A model generated the notes under the pieces. The model did not search any database and was not told the origin of the DNA. It worked only from the letters and a program-made list of their open reading frames with translations. Source: GCA-2728135 sp002728135 (GTDB lineage: Bacteria > Pseudomonadota > Alphaproteobacteria > UBA828). Taken from it: a stretch of 64,000 nt of DNA. Below are positions 17,146 through 25,297 of this stretch, piece after piece; position 1 is the first letter of the stretch, and each line of letters starts with the position of its first letter. The DNA is taken from NCBI GenBank assembly GCA_963997635.1, contig CAXEND010000002.1, positions 124,001 through 188,000 on the forward strand, given 5' to 3'. Made by a program: the position numbers and the translations under genes.

Positions 17146-20100
17146 ATGAACCTCATTCGCGCAGCTATTGCCCGCCCAATTGCAGTAATTGCAGCAGTTG
17201 TAATGATAATTTTATTTGGTTTGGTTGCCCTCGAAACGATTCCTATTCAACTTACCCCTGATATTCGCAAACCAATACTAACTATAAATACGTTTTGGGG
17301 TGGTGCTTCTCCTGTAGATGTAGAAAGAGAAATAACCAATAGGCAAGAGAGTGAACTCAAAGGGTTAGAAGGTTTATCTAGAATAACTAGCACATCAAGT
17401 GATAGTGAATCCGAAATAGTACTAGAATTTAAAGTTGGTCAAAACATGGATAGGGCATTACTGCTTGTAGCCAATAGCCTTGATAGAGTAGCTGATTACC
17501 CAGATGAAGCTCTCGAACCAATTATCAGCACAGCTGGCGCAGAAGATCAACCAATAGCTTGGTTTATTATAAAACCAATAAAAGGGAATAATCGTGAAAT
17601 TCATAAATATGGGGATTTTGTAGAAGATGTTGTTAAAGAACGCTTAGAAAGGGTTCAAGGGGTAGCCCGTTCAAACGTTTTTGGTAGCACTGAACGTGAG
17701 ATGAGAATCACTGTAGACCCTATAACTTTGGTTAATTACGGGCTTACAATAGAAGATGTAGCAAAATCTATTCGCTCTGCCAATCACTCAATAACTGCTG
17801 GAGAAATCAACGAAGGTAAAAGACGTTATGTTGTTAGAACTGACGGTGAATTAAATTCAATTGATCGCATAAGCAACATAGTCCTGAGAAGTAATTTTGA
17901 TCCAAACTCAAATTCATTCACGCAAATACGCTTATCAGACGTTTCAAATATAGACTTTGCATACAAAGAACCTTCTTCTCGGATCAGAGCCCTTGGGGTC
18001 CCTTCGATAGCAGTAAACGCAATACGTGAAACAGGGGCAAATGTTATCGAAACTATGGAAGGGATTAAACAAGCTGTAAATGAACTTAATGCAGGGCAAA
18101 TGCAAAAGGCAGGTTTGACACTAGATCAAGTGTATGATGAAACCGTTTACATCAACTCATCAATTGATTTAGTTATTAATAATATATACGTGGGAGGAAC
18201 ACTAGCAGCAATAATATTGATGCTTTTTCTTCGATCCCTCGGTGCCACCATCATCGTTTCTTTTGCAATTCCAATATCTGTTGTAGGATCATTTGTTGCG
18301 ATGGCTGCATTAGGTAGATCGATAAATGTAGTATCACTCGCAGGCTTTGCATTCGCAGTTGGGATGGTAGTTGATGCTGCAATAGTAGTGCTTGAGAACA
18401 TATACCGCTTGCGTCAAAAAGGAATAAGCCGATCAGAGTCAGCTTTTCTTGGTGCTAGCCAAGTATGGGGAGCCATTTTTGTATCTTCGCTTACTACTGT
18501 TTTGGTGTTCATACCATTAGTCATTATGGATCTCGAAGCTGGTCAACTTTTTAGAGATATAGGAGTGTCTATATCCGTTGCAGTCATGCTTTCACTAGTT
18601 GTAGCAATAACTCTTATTCCAGTAATGGCTAAAAGGTTTTTAGGGAATTTTATGCCAATAAGCTTCAAAAGTAATTTTTTCCTTAATAACAATATTTCAA
18701 AACAAAAATATACAGCATCTGAAAAGCCTCAGCGTGTTAGAATTCCAATTCTCGATCATTTTGCAGAAACATTTGTTTCTCTAGTTGTAGGCTATACTAA
18801 ATGGCTGGTGAAAGGCCGACTTCGTTCTCTAGTTATTATAGGATTAATTTGTGGAGGTTCTATTACCATAGGCTGGACACTTTTACCTAAATTAGATTAT
18901 TTACCAGAAGGCAATAGAAATTTAATCTTTGGAATTATTATGCCACCGCCTGGCTATAACCTCCAGACAACTAGTGCAATTGCTGAACGTGTAGAGAATG
19001 CGGTCAAGCCACTTTGGTCTTCAACCCAAGATGAAAATATCCATTCTGAAAATTTGCCGGAGATGCAACAATTTTTCTATGTGACCCTTAGAACTCAGAC
19101 CTTTGTGGGAGCAGTGTCATCAGATCCAACAAGAGTTGCCGAACTTATTGAACCCTTAAGACTTCCAGTTTTTAATGAACCCGGCACCTTTGGCTTTATA
19201 AGTCAAGCTGGTTTATTCTCCCGAGTTGTTGGTGGCGGAAGAAAAATTGAAATCAATATTAGTGGAGCTAATCTTGAACAGTCACTTGCAGTTGCACTTC
19301 AAGCTACACAAAAAATCTTTACCGTTATGCCATTAAAGGATGGGAACCAATTCAGACCAAAACCAGGCCTTACACTTGGAGCACCAGAAGTAAGGTTGAT
19401 ACCTGACCCAACAAAATTAAGGGACAACGGTATTACAAATCAAGAATTTGGAAACACAATTGATGCTTTTAATGATGGCTTACGTGTTGATGAAGTAACA
19501 ATAGACGCAAAAAGAATGGATTTAATAGTTAAAGGGTCAAATATTGAACTTTCGCAGACTCAAGATATAGGTAATTTACCTGTAATAACTAAAGATGGGA
19601 CAATCGTACCTGCAAGTTCACTATCAAAAATTATTGTGACATCTGGACCTACATCAATTAGGCACGTAGAAAGGGAAAGGACCGTCACACTTGAGGTTCG
19701 CCCAGCCCCTAATCTACCACTTGAGGAAGCAACAAATATTCTTAAAGAAAAAGTTTTGGACTCTTTAAAAGATGAGGGACTACCAGAAGGTATAAATATA
19801 ACTTTATCTGGCACCGCAGATGAATTAACTAAAACCTTTGATGCTATGTTAATAAACTTATGCCTTGCTTTTGTAATAGTTTACCTAGTAATGGCAGTGC
19901 TATTTGAGAGCTTTGTATATCCTTTCATCATTATGTTGTCGGTTCCAGCAGCTGGAGCTGGAGGTGTAATCGGATTAACAATTATCAATGGTTATATCAT
20001 TACACCATTTGACATGCTTACTCTTCTTGGCTTTGTAATTTTAATTGGCATAGTAGTTAATAATGCGATTTTATTAGTACATCAATCACTCCAACATATC

Positions 20101-20346
20101 CGTAAAGAAAATATGACCCCACAAGAAGCAATAGTTGAGGCTACAAGAAATAGAATACGTCCAATATTTATGTCCACACTCACATCTGTTTTTGGGATGC
20201 TTCCTTTAGTAATCTTCCCAGGAGCTGGATCAGAACTCTATAGAGGGCTTGGATCAGTTGTAGTTGGAGGATTAGCCTTATCAAGTTTTATAACTTTATT
20301 GGTTGTACCACCGATGTTAGCCATATTAATCCGCGAAAAAAATTAA
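17146..20346 (+). CDS. Efflux RND transporter permease subunit
   Basis: Large inner-membrane proton-driven exporter, 1066 aa, with the twofold RND layout: a helix at ~12-30, a periplasmic domain, helices ~342-500, a second periplasmic domain ~570-850 and a final helix bundle. Of the AcrB proton-relay residues only one aspartate is kept: TM4 reads VGMVVDAAIV (Asp410, then Ala411 at the second Asp position), and the TM10 Lys position reads VVNNAI (Asn972). That D/A/N set occurs in a distinct branch of RND pumps, so a drug substrate should not be assumed. It is downstream of its adaptor. Confidence 0.93.
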   Translation: MNLIRAAIARPIAVIAAVVMIILFGLVALETIPIQLTPDIRKPILTINTFWGGASPVDVEREITNRQESELKGLEGLSRITSTSSDSESEIVLEFKVGQNMDRALLLVANSLDRVADYPDEALEPIISTAGAEDQPIAWFIIKPIKGNNREIHKYGDFVEDVVKERLERVQGVARSNVFGSTEREMRITVDPITLVNYGLTIEDVAKSIRSANHSITAGEINEGKRRYVVRTDGELNSIDRISNIVLRSNFDPNSNSFTQIRLSDVSNIDFAYKEPSSRIRALGVPSIAVNAIRETGANVIETMEGIKQAVNELNAGQMQKAGLTLDQVYDETVYINSSIDLVINNIYVGGTLAAIILMLFLRSLGATIIVSFAIPISVVGSFVAMAALGRSINVVSLAGFAFAVGMVVDAAIVVLENIYRLRQKGISRSESAFLGASQVWGAIFVSSLTTVLVFIPLVIMDLEAGQLFRDIGVSISVAVMLSLVVAITLIPVMAKRFLGNFMPISFKSNFFLNNNISKQKYTASEKPQRVRIPILDHFAETFVSLVVGYTKWLVKGRLRSLVIIGLICGGSITIGWTLLPKLDYLPEGNRNLIFGIIMPPPGYNLQTTSAIAERVENAVKPLWSSTQDENIHSENLPEMQQFFYVTLRTQTFVGAVSSDPTRVAELIEPLRLPVFNEPGTFGFISQAGLFSRVVGGGRKIEINISGANLEQSLAVALQATQKIFTVMPLKDGNQFRPKPGLTLGAPEVRLIPDPTKLRDNGITNQEFGNTIDAFNDGLRVDEVTIDAKRMDLIVKGSNIELSQTQDIGNLPVITKDGTIVPASSLSKIIVTSGPTSIRHVERERTVTLEVRPAPNLPLEEATNILKEKVLDSLKDEGLPEGINITLSGTADELTKTFDAMLINLCLAFVIVYLVMAVLFESFVYPFIIMLSVPAAGAGGVIGLTIINGYIITPFDMLTLLGFVILIGIVVNNAILLVHQSLQHIRKENMTPQEAIVEATRNRIRPIFMSTLTSVFGMLPLVIFPGAGSELYRGLGSVVVGGLALSSFITLLVVPPMLAILIREKN

Positions 20347-20712
20347 AATCCTAATTTTATAAATTTGAATATAGGCGATATAAATAGTTCGATCTACTCA
20401 AACAGCATGAATGGGCAGTCTCGAAAAAAACATTGCAACTAGAGGTAAAAGAGATAGCTGGCAAAATCGGCAGAAAGCCAACAAGAGAAGAGGTTGAAAA
20501 ATACAGTGAGCACCCAATAGAATATTTTGATAGCTATTTTATTGATTGGGAAGAAGTATGTGCCGCTGTTGGCAACAAGGGAATGGTATAAGACAGAGCT
20601 TATCTCACTATCCTTCTTATAGAGTATCGGATTTAACTGGACTGACTATAGCCCAAAACCCTTATAAAATCAACATTTTTTGGATTATATCGGATGGCGA
20701 TAAATGAAAAAT
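20347..20712. other. 366-bp stretch between the RND gene and tRNA-Gln
   Basis: Apart from the broken small gene described separately (20407-20591), I see no open frame with a start and ribosome-binding site, no strong hairpin and no RNA gene. The last 120 bases before the tRNA 3' end are featureless and AT-rich. Confidence 0.6.
20407..20591 (+). pseudogene. Small gene broken at (or slipping on) an A7 run
   Basis: From the ATG at 20407 the frame reads MNGQSRKK and then meets a stop 33 bases in. The -1 frame, entered at seven A's (20424-20430), continues for 53 codons to TAA at 20589-20591 and looks like real protein: KIGRKPTREEVEKYSEHP followed by an aromatic EYFDSYFIDWEEVCAA segment and GNKGMV. 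One missing A in the run, or -1 slippage on A-AAA-AAA, gives a continuous 61-aa product. The GRxPTREE pattern resembles repeats found in HNH/homing-endonuclease-associated proteins, but I am unsure. No ribosome-binding site is evident before the ATG; a TTG at 20433 could start the intact part. Confidence 0.5.
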
Positions 20713-20787
20713 TGGCTGGGGCGGCAGGATTCGAACCTGCGAATGACGGGATCAAAACCCGTTGCCTTACCACTTGGCTACGCCCCA
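20713..20787 (-). tRNA. tRNA-Gln (anticodon TTG)
   Basis: Read on the minus strand, the 7-bp acceptor arms TGGGGCG (20787-20781) and CGCCCCA pair exactly, followed by discriminator G and an encoded CCA (20715-20713). The D arm contains AGCCAAGTGGTAAGGC, the anticodon stem is CGGGT/ATCCCG with loop TTTTGAT (anticodon TTG), and the T arm has the usual GGTTCGAATCC. It is 75 nt including CCA and is the only tRNA gene I find in the window. Confidence 0.97.
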
Positions 20788-21012
20788 AAACTTAACAGTA
20801 TATTTGTCCATTTTATTAGACTTAGTATACAAAAAACTAGTCAGAAGTAATCCTTATCTGGTGAAAAATATATTTTTTTCAGTATACTTAGACTTATGCA
20901 CTTTATATAAAAGTTTAAGTAAAGATCATGCAGAAAAACTATTAAATTACAGATTACAACAAAAAAACAATTATTTTTATGAAATTTATTTCATATTCAG
21001 AGTTACTATAAT

Positions 21013-21771
21013 ATGAAGGAAATAATAACTCTTATTATAGAAGACTTACTGTTGCCCCCTTGTGGCTCTTTGATTTTACTTGCTCTAGCTTACACCATAC
21101 GTAAAAAATATAAGAAAACCGCAAATATAGCTCTTATTACTGGTATTGTTACAATTTACCTGGTTAATACACCATTTTTATCAACAATAATAAGCATCCC
21201 ACTAATTGCTAATCCAGCCATTGAAAATCCAACCAATTTAAATGGTGCAGAGGCCATTGTTGTACTTGGAGGGGGTTTAAGAAAATCTGCTTCTGAATAC
21301 CTAGGAATAGATACAATTGACGGGAATGCATTAGAACGTGTTCGTTATGGTGCATATCTCAAAAAAAATTCTGGCCTTCCCGTTCTTTTAACAGGAGGAA
21401 TAACTGCTTCTTCCACGTCAGAAGCTAGAGCAATGAGCAATACTCTTAAAAATGAATTTAATGTCCTTGCTAAATGGCTTGAAGAAAAATCTATGAATAC
21501 AAAAGAAAATGCAAAGTTTTCCTGGGAAATTTTATCAAAGGAGAAAATTTTTAAAATAGTCTTAGTTACAAATGATTATCATATGCAAAGATCTGTTCTA
21601 GAGTTTGAGTCTGTTGGTTTCCAAATAATTCCTGCGCCTGTTAACCCTACAAATGATTTTAATATTCGTTTGTTAAGCTTTCTACCCAACGGTAAATCTT
21701 TGAATTCATTCAAAACATATGTCCATGAATGGCTAGGAATCTTATGGTATTACATTGGTAAAAATTTATGA
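21013..21771 (+). CDS. YdcF/ElyC family protein (DUF218)
   Basis: Membrane-anchored envelope protein, 252 aa. Two hydrophobic helices lie at ~10-27 and ~36-54, followed by a DUF218 domain: IVVLGGGLRKSA near 81-92, ALERVRYGAYLKK, PVLLTGGI, SMNTKENA and VTNDYHMQRSVLEF. This matches the SanA/ElyC/YdcF group; ElyC affects peptidoglycan and undecaprenyl carrier metabolism in E. coli, but biochemical activity is unsettled. The ATG overlaps a weak purine stretch. Converges on the epimerase gene. Confidence 0.85.
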   Translation: MKEIITLIIEDLLLPPCGSLILLALAYTIRKKYKKTANIALITGIVTIYLVNTPFLSTIISIPLIANPAIENPTNLNGAEAIVVLGGGLRKSASEYLGIDTIDGNALERVRYGAYLKKNSGLPVLLTGGITASSTSEARAMSNTLKNEFNVLAKWLEEKSMNTKENAKFSWEILSKEKIFKIVLVTNDYHMQRSVLEFESVGFQIIPAPVNPTNDFNIRLLSFLPNGKSLNSFKTYVHEWLGILWYYIGKNL

Positions 21772-21786
21772 TTTTAATATTCTAAA

Positions 21787-22770
21787 CTATTTGATTTGAT
21801 AAAAATTTTTATACCAATCTACAAACTTTGGAATACCTTTTTCTATTGGTGTTCTTGGTGAAAAATCAAAATCATTCTGAATAGACGTAATATCTGCATA
21901 GGTTTCTAAAACATCCCCTGGTTGCATAGGACTAAACTCGAGAATAGCAGGCTTACCGATACTTTCTTCAAGAACTTGAATATAGCGCAATAATTTTTCG
22001 GGCTTGTTATTACCTATATTGTATAATTTATGTCCAGGATTTTGTTTTTCTTTAGGGCTATAAATATCCATCACTCTGACAACGCCATCAATTATATCAT
22101 CTACATATGTAAAATCCCGACTCATTTTACCATCGTTAAATACCTTTATAGGAGTTTCCTCTATAATTGCTTTTGTGAACAAATATGCACTCATATCGGG
22201 TCTACCCCATGGGCCATAAACTGTAAAAAATCTAAGACCTGTAATTTTTAAATCATACAACTGGCTATAAGCCTCAGCCATTAATTCATCTGCTTTTTTT
22301 GTTACAGCATATAATGAAACTGGCCTATCCACCCTGTCATCTTCAGAAAAAGGTAGTTTATCGTTTCCTCCATATACAGAACTTGAGCTTGCATAAACAA
22401 GGTGCTGTAATTCTGGTAAATCTTTACAAAGCTCTAAAATTGTTAGTTGTCCCATTACATTTGTTTCTACATATGTATAAGGATTTACTAGTGAATACCT
22501 AACTCCAGCTTGAGCCGCTAAATGAACTAAACAAGTTATGTTATCGTTCCCTCCAAACAAACCAAATAAAGTATCACGGTCAGCAATATTACACTTATGA
22601 AAGTCGAAATTATTTTTCTTTCTTAATATTGATAGCCTTGCATTCTTTAAACTTATGTCATAATAGCTATTTAAATTATCGATACCAATCACTTCAATTC
22701 CTCTATTAAGCAAATTAAGTGATAGATTAAATCCGATAAAACCCGCCGCACCTGTGACAAGAACGCTCAT
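21787..22770 (-). CDS. NAD-dependent epimerase, UDP-glucuronate 4-epimerase type
   Basis: Short-chain dehydrogenase-type sugar-nucleotide epimerase, 327 aa from the ATG at 22770 (an upstream in-frame GTG at 22782 is less likely). The Rossmann motif is GAAGFIG at 7-13, and the catalytic set is in YASSSSVYG plus Tyr154-x3-Lys158. NLNSYYDISLKNARL near 33-47 is the signature of the UDP-glucuronate/CapI-like 4-epimerases. It probably supplies UDP-galacturonate or a related sugar for surface polysaccharide. Divergent from the nucleotide sugar dehydrogenase at 23056, a natural pathway partner, with a 285-bp AT-rich region between. Confidence 0.9.
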   Translation of the reverse strand: MSVLVTGAAGFIGFNLSLNLLNRGIEVIGIDNLNSYYDISLKNARLSILRKKNNFDFHKCNIADRDTLFGLFGGNDNITCLVHLAAQAGVRYSLVNPYTYVETNVMGQLTILELCKDLPELQHLVYASSSSVYGGNDKLPFSEDDRVDRPVSLYAVTKKADELMAEAYSQLYDLKITGLRFFTVYGPWGRPDMSAYLFTKAIIEETPIKVFNDGKMSRDFTYVDDIIDGVVRVMDIYSPKEKQNPGHKLYNIGNNKPEKLLRYIQVLEESIGKPAILEFSPMQPGDVLETYADITSIQNDFDFSPRTPIEKGIPKFVDWYKNFYQIK

Positions 22771-23055
22771 AAATTTTTCCACAAATCTGGATTAAAGACA
22801 TATTGATGATTAATTCATCTAGTTCCTAATTCTCTATTGGCCATAGAAATATCAAAATCATAATACTACATTTAAAAATATTCTTAAAACTATCTCATCT
22901 TCATCTCAATATTTATATGCCGATTAAATCAGGGTAAATTCTATATGATTAACTTAAAACCAATAGATAGATGTAAATCTAATAATTTGATAATATATCA
23001 ATCAAACAAAAAATTTTTAATCCTTTATATATAAATATATAATATAAAATTTAGA

Positions 23056-24357
23056 ATGAAGAATTTGACACAAAAAAAAGATGATTCCAGATCGTTTACA
23101 CCATACGTTGCTGTAGTCGGTTTAGGCTACGTTGGTTTACCTCTGGCTATAGCACTATCTAAATTTCACAAGGTAATTGGCCTAGATACTGATGAAAACC
23201 GTGTGAAAGAACTTACAAATGGTTTTGATCGTACTGGTGAATTTATCTCAAGCGAAATAACTAACATGGAGCTCCGACTTACCTCAAAGCCATATGATAT
23301 TTGCCTTTCAAAAATCTTTATTATTGCAGTTCCTACACCTGTTGATAAAGATAACAAACCTGACCTTAGCTCACTTCGATCAGCAAGTGAGACTGTTGGA
23401 ACGCAAATGAGAAAAGGCTCAATAATTGTTTACGAAAGCACTGTCTGGCCGGGAGTTACTGAAGACATATGTGCTCCAATTCTACAGGAAACATCCGGCT
23501 TAAAAGCAGGAGTAGATTTTTTTCTAGGTTATTCGCCTGAGAGGGTTAATCCTGGCGATAAAGAACACACCATCGACAAAATAACAAAAATTGTATCTGC
23601 TCAGACTCCTGAAATATGTAATACCCTTTCTAAGCTTTATGGCCAAATCACAAAAGGTAAAATTCATGTTAGCCCTAATATTAGAACTGCTGAAGCAGCC
23701 AAAGTTATTGAGAATGCTCAAAGGGATATTAATATAGCTTTCATCAATGAAATTGCACAAATATGTCAAAAGTTAGAAATTTCTGTTTATGAAGTACTCG
23801 AGGCAGCTGAAACGAAATGGAATTTTTTAAAATTTAAACCAGGTCTTGTTGGTGGTCACTGCATTGGAGTAGATCCATATTATCTTGCCTATAGAGCTCG
23901 TGAGCTTGGGTATGATCCAAGCGTATTATTAACAGGCAGAAAAATAAATGATGGTATGGGAAAATATATTTCAGACCAGATACTGCATTTATTAGAACCT
24001 GAATCCAATATACTTATACTCGGCCTAACATTTAAAGAGGACGTATCCGATCTTAGGAATTCACAAGTTGAAGATATTATTAAATATCTCGAATCATCTG
24101 GCCACACAGTATCTGTTAGTGATCCACATGCCTCACAAGAAGAAGCAATGGAGCTGTATGGGATAAAACTAAATAATAAGATTAATGAAGATGATAAATT
24201 TGACTGTGTGTTATGCTGTGTCGGTCACTCAGAATATCGGAAAATGAATGGGAAATCAATTGCAGGATTGCTCAAAAAAAGAGGCCTTCTTGCAGATATC
24301 AAAGGTATTTGGAGAAATATAAGGTTAGATGAGTCTTATCGAAGGTGGACACTCTGA
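23056..24357 (+). CDS. Nucleotide sugar dehydrogenase (TviB/WbpO-like)
   Basis: Oxidises the C6 alcohol of a UDP-sugar to the uronic acid in two NAD-dependent steps. The 433-aa protein has VGLGYVGLPLA at 21-31, the FIIAVPTPVD segment and the catalytic Cys269 in GGHCIGVDPYYLA, which is the general UDP-Glc/UDP-ManNAc/UDP-GlcNAc(GalNAc) dehydrogenase signature. The IENAQRDINIAFINE helix and overall length fit the TviB/WbpO (UDP-N-acetylhexosamine) group rather than Ugd; this subgroup call is tentative. Together with the divergent epimerase it suggests capsule or LPS uronate synthesis. Confidence 0.88.
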   Translation: MKNLTQKKDDSRSFTPYVAVVGLGYVGLPLAIALSKFHKVIGLDTDENRVKELTNGFDRTGEFISSEITNMELRLTSKPYDICLSKIFIIAVPTPVDKDNKPDLSSLRSASETVGTQMRKGSIIVYESTVWPGVTEDICAPILQETSGLKAGVDFFLGYSPERVNPGDKEHTIDKITKIVSAQTPEICNTLSKLYGQITKGKIHVSPNIRTAEAAKVIENAQRDINIAFINEIAQICQKLEISVYEVLEAAETKWNFLKFKPGLVGGHCIGVDPYYLAYRARELGYDPSVLLTGRKINDGMGKYISDQILHLLEPESNILILGLTFKEDVSDLRNSQVEDIIKYLESSGHTVSVSDPHASQEEAMELYGIKLNNKINEDDKFDCVLCCVGHSEYRKMNGKSIAGLLKKRGLLADIKGIWRNIRLDESYRRWTL

Positions 24358-24415
24358 CTTTATAAAATTATTCCAGTTTCACAGAATTAGAATATCCTAG
24401 TAAAACAAAAAATAA

Positions 24416-25297
24416 TTACCTCGTCTTTCCAGCTACAACCCACCAATCTGGGTTTGCGTGCTTAACCTCTAAAGCTGCTTTCCTTGCATAGGTTATATCA
24501 TCAAACAAACCAAAACAAGTAGATCCACTTCCAGACATTCTAGCAATCCTACAGCCAAAATTGGATGAAATACTCTCTAAAACCTGTTTAATGATCGGAG
24601 CTATTGAACAAGCAACGGGCTCAAGGTCATTTCTCCTTTTCTTAATCTCTAAAAAGAAATTTTTCTTTTCTTTAGGAATTTTCTTAAGTCTTTCCATTTC
24701 ATTATATGGGCCTTTTCTCTCGTTAAAAATTCTAGATGTTAGTATTTCGACACCAGGATTAACAAGCAATATTGATAGTTCAGGGAAATTAGAAATTGGG
24801 GTTATATTTTCTCCGATACCTGAGAAAAACGCGCTACGTCCCTCAAAGCAAACCGGAACATCTGCACCAAGAGAGCGAGCTATTTCCATAATTTCTTGCT
24901 TATCTATATCAACCTCCCAAAATTTTGAGAGTCCCTTTAAGGTAGCTGCTGCGTCAGCTGAGCCACCACCTATTCCGGCTGCTACAGGCAAAAATTTTTC
25001 TAATTGTATTTCTACACCCCTTACTCTGTCAGTCCCCACCCTCTTCGCTAAGGCCCTTGCAGCTTTTAGAACAATATTGTCATTATTAGTTTTTTTTAGA
25101 ATATGAGACATTGGTCCAGATAAGGAAAAAGTGATTCCAGAACCTGGCCTAAAGGTAATAAGGTCATGGGACTCAGCAAATACAACCAAGCTATCTAACT
25201 CATGAAATCCGTTATCCCTAAGACCTGTGACATGAAGATATAAATTTACTTTTGCTGGAGCTTTAACTTGGATAAAATTGTTAATTTCCTTATTCAT
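24416..25297 (-). CDS. ispE: 4-diphosphocytidyl-2-C-methyl-D-erythritol kinase
   Basis: GHMP kinase of the MEP isoprenoid pathway; phosphorylates CDP-ME. The 293-aa protein shows PAKVNLYLHV with catalytic Lys16, the ATP-binding PVAAGIGGGSADAAA (104-118), catalytic Asp146 in GADVPV and the C-terminal RMSGSGSTCFGLF motif. Its start overlaps the stop of the upstream TPR gene by 4 bases (ATGA), so translation is coupled. The pathway end product feeds UbiA (ubiquinone) and CtaB (heme O), both encoded in this window. Confidence 0.97.
   Translation of the reverse strand: MNKEINNFIQVKAPAKVNLYLHVTGLRDNGFHELDSLVVFAESHDLITFRPGSGITFSLSGPMSHILKKTNNDNIVLKAARALAKRVGTDRVRGVEIQLEKFLPVAAGIGGGSADAAATLKGLSKFWEVDIDKQEIMEIARSLGADVPVCFEGRSAFFSGIGENITPISNFPELSILLVNPGVEILTSRIFNERKGPYNEMERLKKIPKEKKNFFLEIKKRRNDLEPVACSIAPIIKQVLESISSNFGCRIARMSGSGSTCFGLFDDITYARKAALEVKHANPDWWVVAGKTR

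Noticed and set aside
20762..21016. An 84-codon plus-strand frame starting inside the tRNA-Gln gene
   Set aside because: It begins antisense within the tRNA, has no ribosome-binding site, and its low-complexity Leu/Tyr/Lys/Asn-rich translation looks like translated AT-rich spacer.
22987..23001. FNR-like dyad TTGAT-N5-ATCAA upstream of the nucleotide sugar dehydrogenase
   Set aside because: FNR/FixK sites have a 4-base centre; here it is 5, and the site lies in very AT-rich DNA where such dyads are frequent.
24561..25106. A 181-codon plus-strand frame inside ispE
   Set aside because: Antisense shadow; ispE carries all GHMP kinase motifs on the minus strand.
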